NCBI GenBank assembly: GCA_963082975.1
Contig: OY720344.1
Span: forward strand, 82,386,053-82,450,052
Length of the DNA: 64,000 nt
Reading direction: 5' to 3'
From: Labia minor
Taxonomy: Eukaryota; Arthropoda; Insecta; Dermaptera; Spongiphoridae
Positions 59,695-64,000 of the stretch are shown one piece after another. The stretch's first letter is position 1. Each line of letters opens with the position of its first letter. The notes beneath the pieces were generated by a model. It ran no database searches, was not told the origin of the DNA, and was given only the letters and a program-made list of their open reading frames with translations. Both the position numbers and the translations under genes were made by a program.

Positions 59695-62460
59695 GGTGAT
59701 TTCATTCTTTTTACCTCAATTATTAATTTTATGAATGAAAATTTTTATTCAGTTAATATTTATAAATTCTTTCGGACTTCACATTAATTTTTAATTTTTT
59801 TTTAATGGCTTTTTTTAAATGGAATTTTTCGAATTCTTTTGTTGTTGAACTTGAGTAATAAAATTAACATGGAGCCAGGTGGTAAATGTGATTAGCCCAT
59901 GGTCCATTTTCCTTTGCAGATCCAAGTTGTATTAATGTCACCAGGCATTCCAGCTCATGTCACTCACTCAAGGCATCTAATAAACTTAAAAACCAAATCT
60001 ATTTAAGTAAATTAGAACGTTATTAAAAACAAACTTGGATGAGAAATATCAAATTTAATTGAATCTGATGAAAAAGTTGCCCTGATTAATAATGATTGAT
60101 TTCTTTTAAATTATGAAAAATTTACTACTATATTAAAAATATAATCTTAAAAAACTAATATATACTAATAATATTAATTATTATATTATTAGATTGATGG
60201 ACCAAACGAATGATCAATCTTCTCGGTAAATAATTAATTTAAATATATTTAAAAATATATTTTTTAATTAAAAATAACTTTTATATATTAATTTATGTAT
60301 ATGATAATTAGTGGAATTCAAAACTCTTTTAATTAGTTAAATTAACACATGTAATTAATAAAAAATAAATAAATATTTTTTATAACTGAACTAAGGATCT
60401 TGATTGGTTCAAACCGCATTAAGTTAAAAAAATTAAAATGTATTAATAGATTGAAATTGAATGAATAATAAAATATATAAAATAATTAACATGACTGAGA
60501 AACGAACTTAGATCCCAATAACTTAAAAAAAATTAAATTCGTTAAGATTCTACTCGTATTATAGAGGAGGTTACACATTAAGGATCAGACTGGGCAAGTA
60601 TTACTTAGAATATTTAACTTTATATTATCTTGTCTACTTGCTTTTAATTTGAATTAAATAATTAAATCCTACATTAAGTTAAAAAAATATAATAATTTCT
60701 TTTAGGATTTTGATGTTTTTCTCGTTTTCTTTTGGTCACTTTCATATAAATTAGATTTAGCCAATATGGTATATATATATATATTTATATATATTTGTTA
60801 ATGTTTCCTTAAAATATTTTATTATTTTGAGAAGTTATTTTAACGTCACGAAAAAAAATTCCTTCTAAAAAACTCCCTCTACAGTAGCACATAAATTGAC
60901 ACCGAACCGTCATGATTAAAACCTAACAATAACACGTAAAAATATCTCAGAAATAACTTCTCCTAAAATATATATTTATATTATGATTTTCATTAAATAG
61001 AAATAAACTTATTAAAAACAAAAGTGGTAGGTAATAATTTTTATATGTACTTTCTTATTTTATTTTTATTTAAAAAGCAAATCAACTATCTGGTACAAAA
61101 CATGTGCAATAAACAAAATTCATAATATTATCTCGTAGTACAATTTTGAAACGTTTGATCTAGCAGTGGGCTGGAAACTGGCCAATATTTGTTCACCTGC
61201 TCATGGATAACAATGTCAATGTAAGATTTTCAAAAATTTAATTTAATATTTATTTAAATTTAATACTTAAATTTCATTAATTAAGTAATATAAATAATAA
61301 CTAGTAATAATTTAATTTTTTTTAATATCGTTTGACAAAGCAATTTGACAGGCCAAGTCGAAACATTTATAACTAATTAAAAACTGTGCTTCTAACGTTA
61401 AGCTTTATGCGTAATTACGTATAAGTTTATGCGAATAAAGAATATTTAAAACCTTTCAAGAAGAATATTTAAACTAATACATTTGCCAATTTTTTATTTC
61501 AGTTTTAAAAACATTGTCAGGTTTGACAGCGCCTTTATATTTTTTTCTAGAATTTGAAGGAAATTGGAAGTTGATTCTCAAAGTGAATTTAAAGGTTTAT
61601 ATATTTATTAGAAATTTAATATCTTTATTAAGTTGAAATCCCAAATATATTGTTTTTAGACTATTGTGATGATAAACAATGAGATGTGAATGTTTGGAGT
61701 TTTGCACGGTCCAGCTAGCCAGCAAGGATTTCTCTTTAAGCTACAACCAACTTCGGAAACTATCTTAGTCCTCCGCAGCCACTCCCTTGTCCCGCACGGT
61801 AAGGTGGGAACAGGAATTCCAGTTATCTAATTCCGGAGTTATAGGCTCCCAAAATGGACCACAACCAAGCAAATAAAGACAACGCATCTAATTGTAGCAA
61901 CATAGATCTCTGTGCAATGATGTTCAATTATGTTTATTAGTTGACAAAGCCGCAAATACGAGATTTAATATCATTGGTCTTTCGGAAAACAAAAAGGGAA
62001 ATATCCCTCATTGCAATATGAACAGCAGGTATGGACGTAAACAGGGGTTTACTTTAGTTCTAGTAGGCTTATAGCGGCTGCGAATTACAGGTTTTAACTA
62101 AAGCCCATTAGAACAAAATAAGAACTACGTAGAGATTGGAAGAAGAATGGTGGTAGGGGTCACTCTTAAATACAGCGCCTTTTAGGGTTCTATAATTGAG
62201 GGACGAAGTCCACTTTTCTCTACAATATTGTCTGCCAAGAGCCACCAAATGTCAGACACAGGATGATGAAATCCAACGAAAGTTTAGAAAACGTATCGAA
62301 ATCGTTCGTGTTATATTTAAATTTTATCAAAATATTCTTAAACTTTATTATTGATATTTATAATAAATTTTGTAAAGTTAATGCTTATTGTAATGGTAAA
62401 ATATAGCCTAAATCTCACTAAGATGGAAGTAGGAATCTTAGTATATTTATATAAATTAGC
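59695..62460. other. AT-rich stretch with an unassigned island
   Basis: No supported gene. The island at about 61680-62290 has ordinary composition with many words unlike the background (CCAGCTAGCCAGCAAGG, GTCCCGCACGGTAAGG), but both strands are broken by stops, so it is either non-coding or an old transposon. A TA run lies at 60771-60783. Confidence 0.45.
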
Positions 62461-62548
62461 TCCTGTACCCCCGATGTAGTTTATAGTAATTTGTTGAAAG
62501 TCTATATGCGAAAGGTTTTAATTCATTTTAATTCAATCAGTATATTTT
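62461..62548 (-). repeat. Repeat family C, copy 3
   Basis: GCTCCTGTACCCCCGATG, TTGTTGAAAGTCTATATGCG and TTTAATTCAATCAGTATA match 19122-19213 in the same orientation. The GC-rich hairpin end is missing. Confidence 0.75.
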
Positions 62549-64000
62549 TTCTCTCATTTGGATCTTCGTTTTCAATCAAATTTGCAAATTGCACTTTTTT
62601 CAAAACATAAATTTAAATATAAAAAATATTACGTACTTTGTTTTAGAAAATATTAATCAATTAAGAGTAATATTCAATTTAATTTAATTTTACTTTTAAT
62701 ATTATAGAATATTAGCAGTAAAATATTATAAACATTCTTTGTATGGAAATTTCTAGAATTATTATTTTAATATTAAAGGCCAACTTCTTAACTGAGCTAC
62801 TAGAGGTGCCACATGGAGCGTTGTTTATTTGGGTTTTTTGCCCATAACTTTGGAATGGATCAATTATTTTGAAATTTTCAAACTTATACCTTTAACTATG
62901 GTCATGACGATACCCTAACCATTAAGATCCATGAAACCGTTTAGGAGTTTAGGATTGCGTAGTCGTTTAATTATATAAATATATGAATATATACATATTT
63001 ATATATATATAAATAAATATAATATAATATGATTGGCCTTAATGTACTAAATGTCTTAAATGAATTAAAGAATTCATTAAATGAATTTTACAATGACAAT
63101 AGCGATTAGACCATGTCGTGAAGAACAAAGATTAACGAATGCGGTTAATATAATAAAAAAATTAAATTAAAATTGCTTTATTTTCAAATTTTAAATCTGA
63201 TACAATCAAATTATTTTTTTCATTTAAATTTGATTAGCTAATTCCATTTTTTAAATCAATTTTTTGCCAGACAAAAATGTATTAAACACATTTTTTAAAA
63301 ATTTAATTATATTTTTCTTTATTTATTTAAACATTTTTTTTCTCTAGATATTTATTTATTTATCGAATTAAAACAAAGATTTTAAATGAACATTTTCTGA
63401 TTAAATCACAAAAAAGTACACTGAATAAAATAAATTAATCTAGAAATGAACGGTAGGAAAATGAAAATTACACTGATTGATTCTCGAAATATGATTTGAT
63501 CCATTTGATGCTCTGTTATCTGTTAAATAACAACAAAAAAAGTACAAATTAAATTTCATAGGATATTTTTAATAGAATTTGTCTATTAATGGTCAATCAA
63601 TTTTTATTTTATCTCCACTCGATTCGACCATTTGACTTTTCATTTAGGACTTATTTCAATTGCTGTTCAAATATGCATATTTGAATTCGATAAACACAAC
63701 CATTCTTATCAAAAGAATTATTCAATGAACGATATTATTGTCATGTTTTTGATTTGTTAAATTATAAATAGAAATATTAAAATTAACTGATGTGAACATC
63801 ATATAAACAACATTTTGAACTATTAATAAACCATCTTTGTCAAAATTACACTTTATTTAATATTTTTTATTTATCTTTTTTTTCATTATTTAATTATTTT
63901 GAATTTTATTTTTATTTCAAATTTTATTTTCATTTTTTTCCTTAAAAAAATAACAAGTAATAAAAAAATAATAAATAAAAAAAAAAAAAATAAAAATAAT
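62549..64000. other. AT-rich non-coding stretch
   Basis: No gene seen. The patch at 62780-62960 (GAGCTACTAGAGGTGCCAC through CCGTTTAGGAGTTTAGGAT) is unassigned. The end of the window is almost pure A/T. Confidence 0.55.

Noticed and set aside
1-64000. CRISPR arrays, operons or bacterial signals
   Set aside because: No regularly spaced direct repeats with unique spacers were seen, and frame lengths, composition and SINE/LINE/hAT/mariner content are those of a eukaryotic genome.

Overview
The window looks like an AT-rich, repeat-dense, non-coding stretch of an invertebrate nuclear genome. An arthropod is the best guess, because the transposon families (mariner D,D34D, an IS630/Tc1-like element with a two-part HTH, hAT elements and tRNA-derived SINEs) are common there. 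The species cannot be named from this sequence. I see no bacterial operon structure, no CRISPR array and no intact cellular protein gene. Most short open frames are chance frames in AT-rich DNA or pieces of dead transposons. The one non-transposon coding candidate is a small terminal-exon-like frame at 13919-14097 (minus).

Layout. 1-13 kb: AT-rich background with copies of two unnamed dispersed families (A and B), hAT-type MITEs with target-site duplications (2619-2898, 7504-7810), non-LTR retrotransposon pieces (9.1-11.7 kb) and a TIR element at 12417-12660. 13.9-14.5 kb: exon-like frame, a tRNA-type SINE and an adjoining 5S rRNA-derived sequence. 17-23 kb: family A copies, a Helitron-like end at 19076, a LINE fragment with a nested MITE (19.3-20.3 kb), a degenerate CCCTAA-type array and a MULE-like transposase scrap. 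23-37 kb: long AT-rich DNA with islands of ordinary composition that could be old regulatory DNA, plus family B copies. 37.3-38.2 kb: a SINE with an 18-bp target duplication followed by a deleted mariner. 41.1-43.8 kb: a hAT transposon with TIRs and an 8-bp target duplication, carrying an end-truncated mariner. 45.4-45.9 kb: a GC-rich, LTR-like island. 48.3-50.1 kb: a fold-back element and a second deleted mariner holding a hAT MITE. 52-54.4 kb: an E-box/CRE cluster, another MITE and a degenerate non-LTR retrotransposon split by a MITE. 58.1-59.7 kb: an internally deleted IS630/Tc1-like transposon, then a LINE fragment interrupted by a SINE with a 13-bp target duplication. 59.7-64 kb: mainly AT-rich DNA.

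The main content is a stratified record of transposon activity. Several insertions can be ordered in time because one element lies inside another, with target duplications and, in one case, an uninterrupted paralogous site in the same window. No new multi-gene system was found. The least explained items are repeat families A and B, the adjoining 5S and tRNA SINE units, the GC-rich LTR-like island and the regulatory-looking islands.
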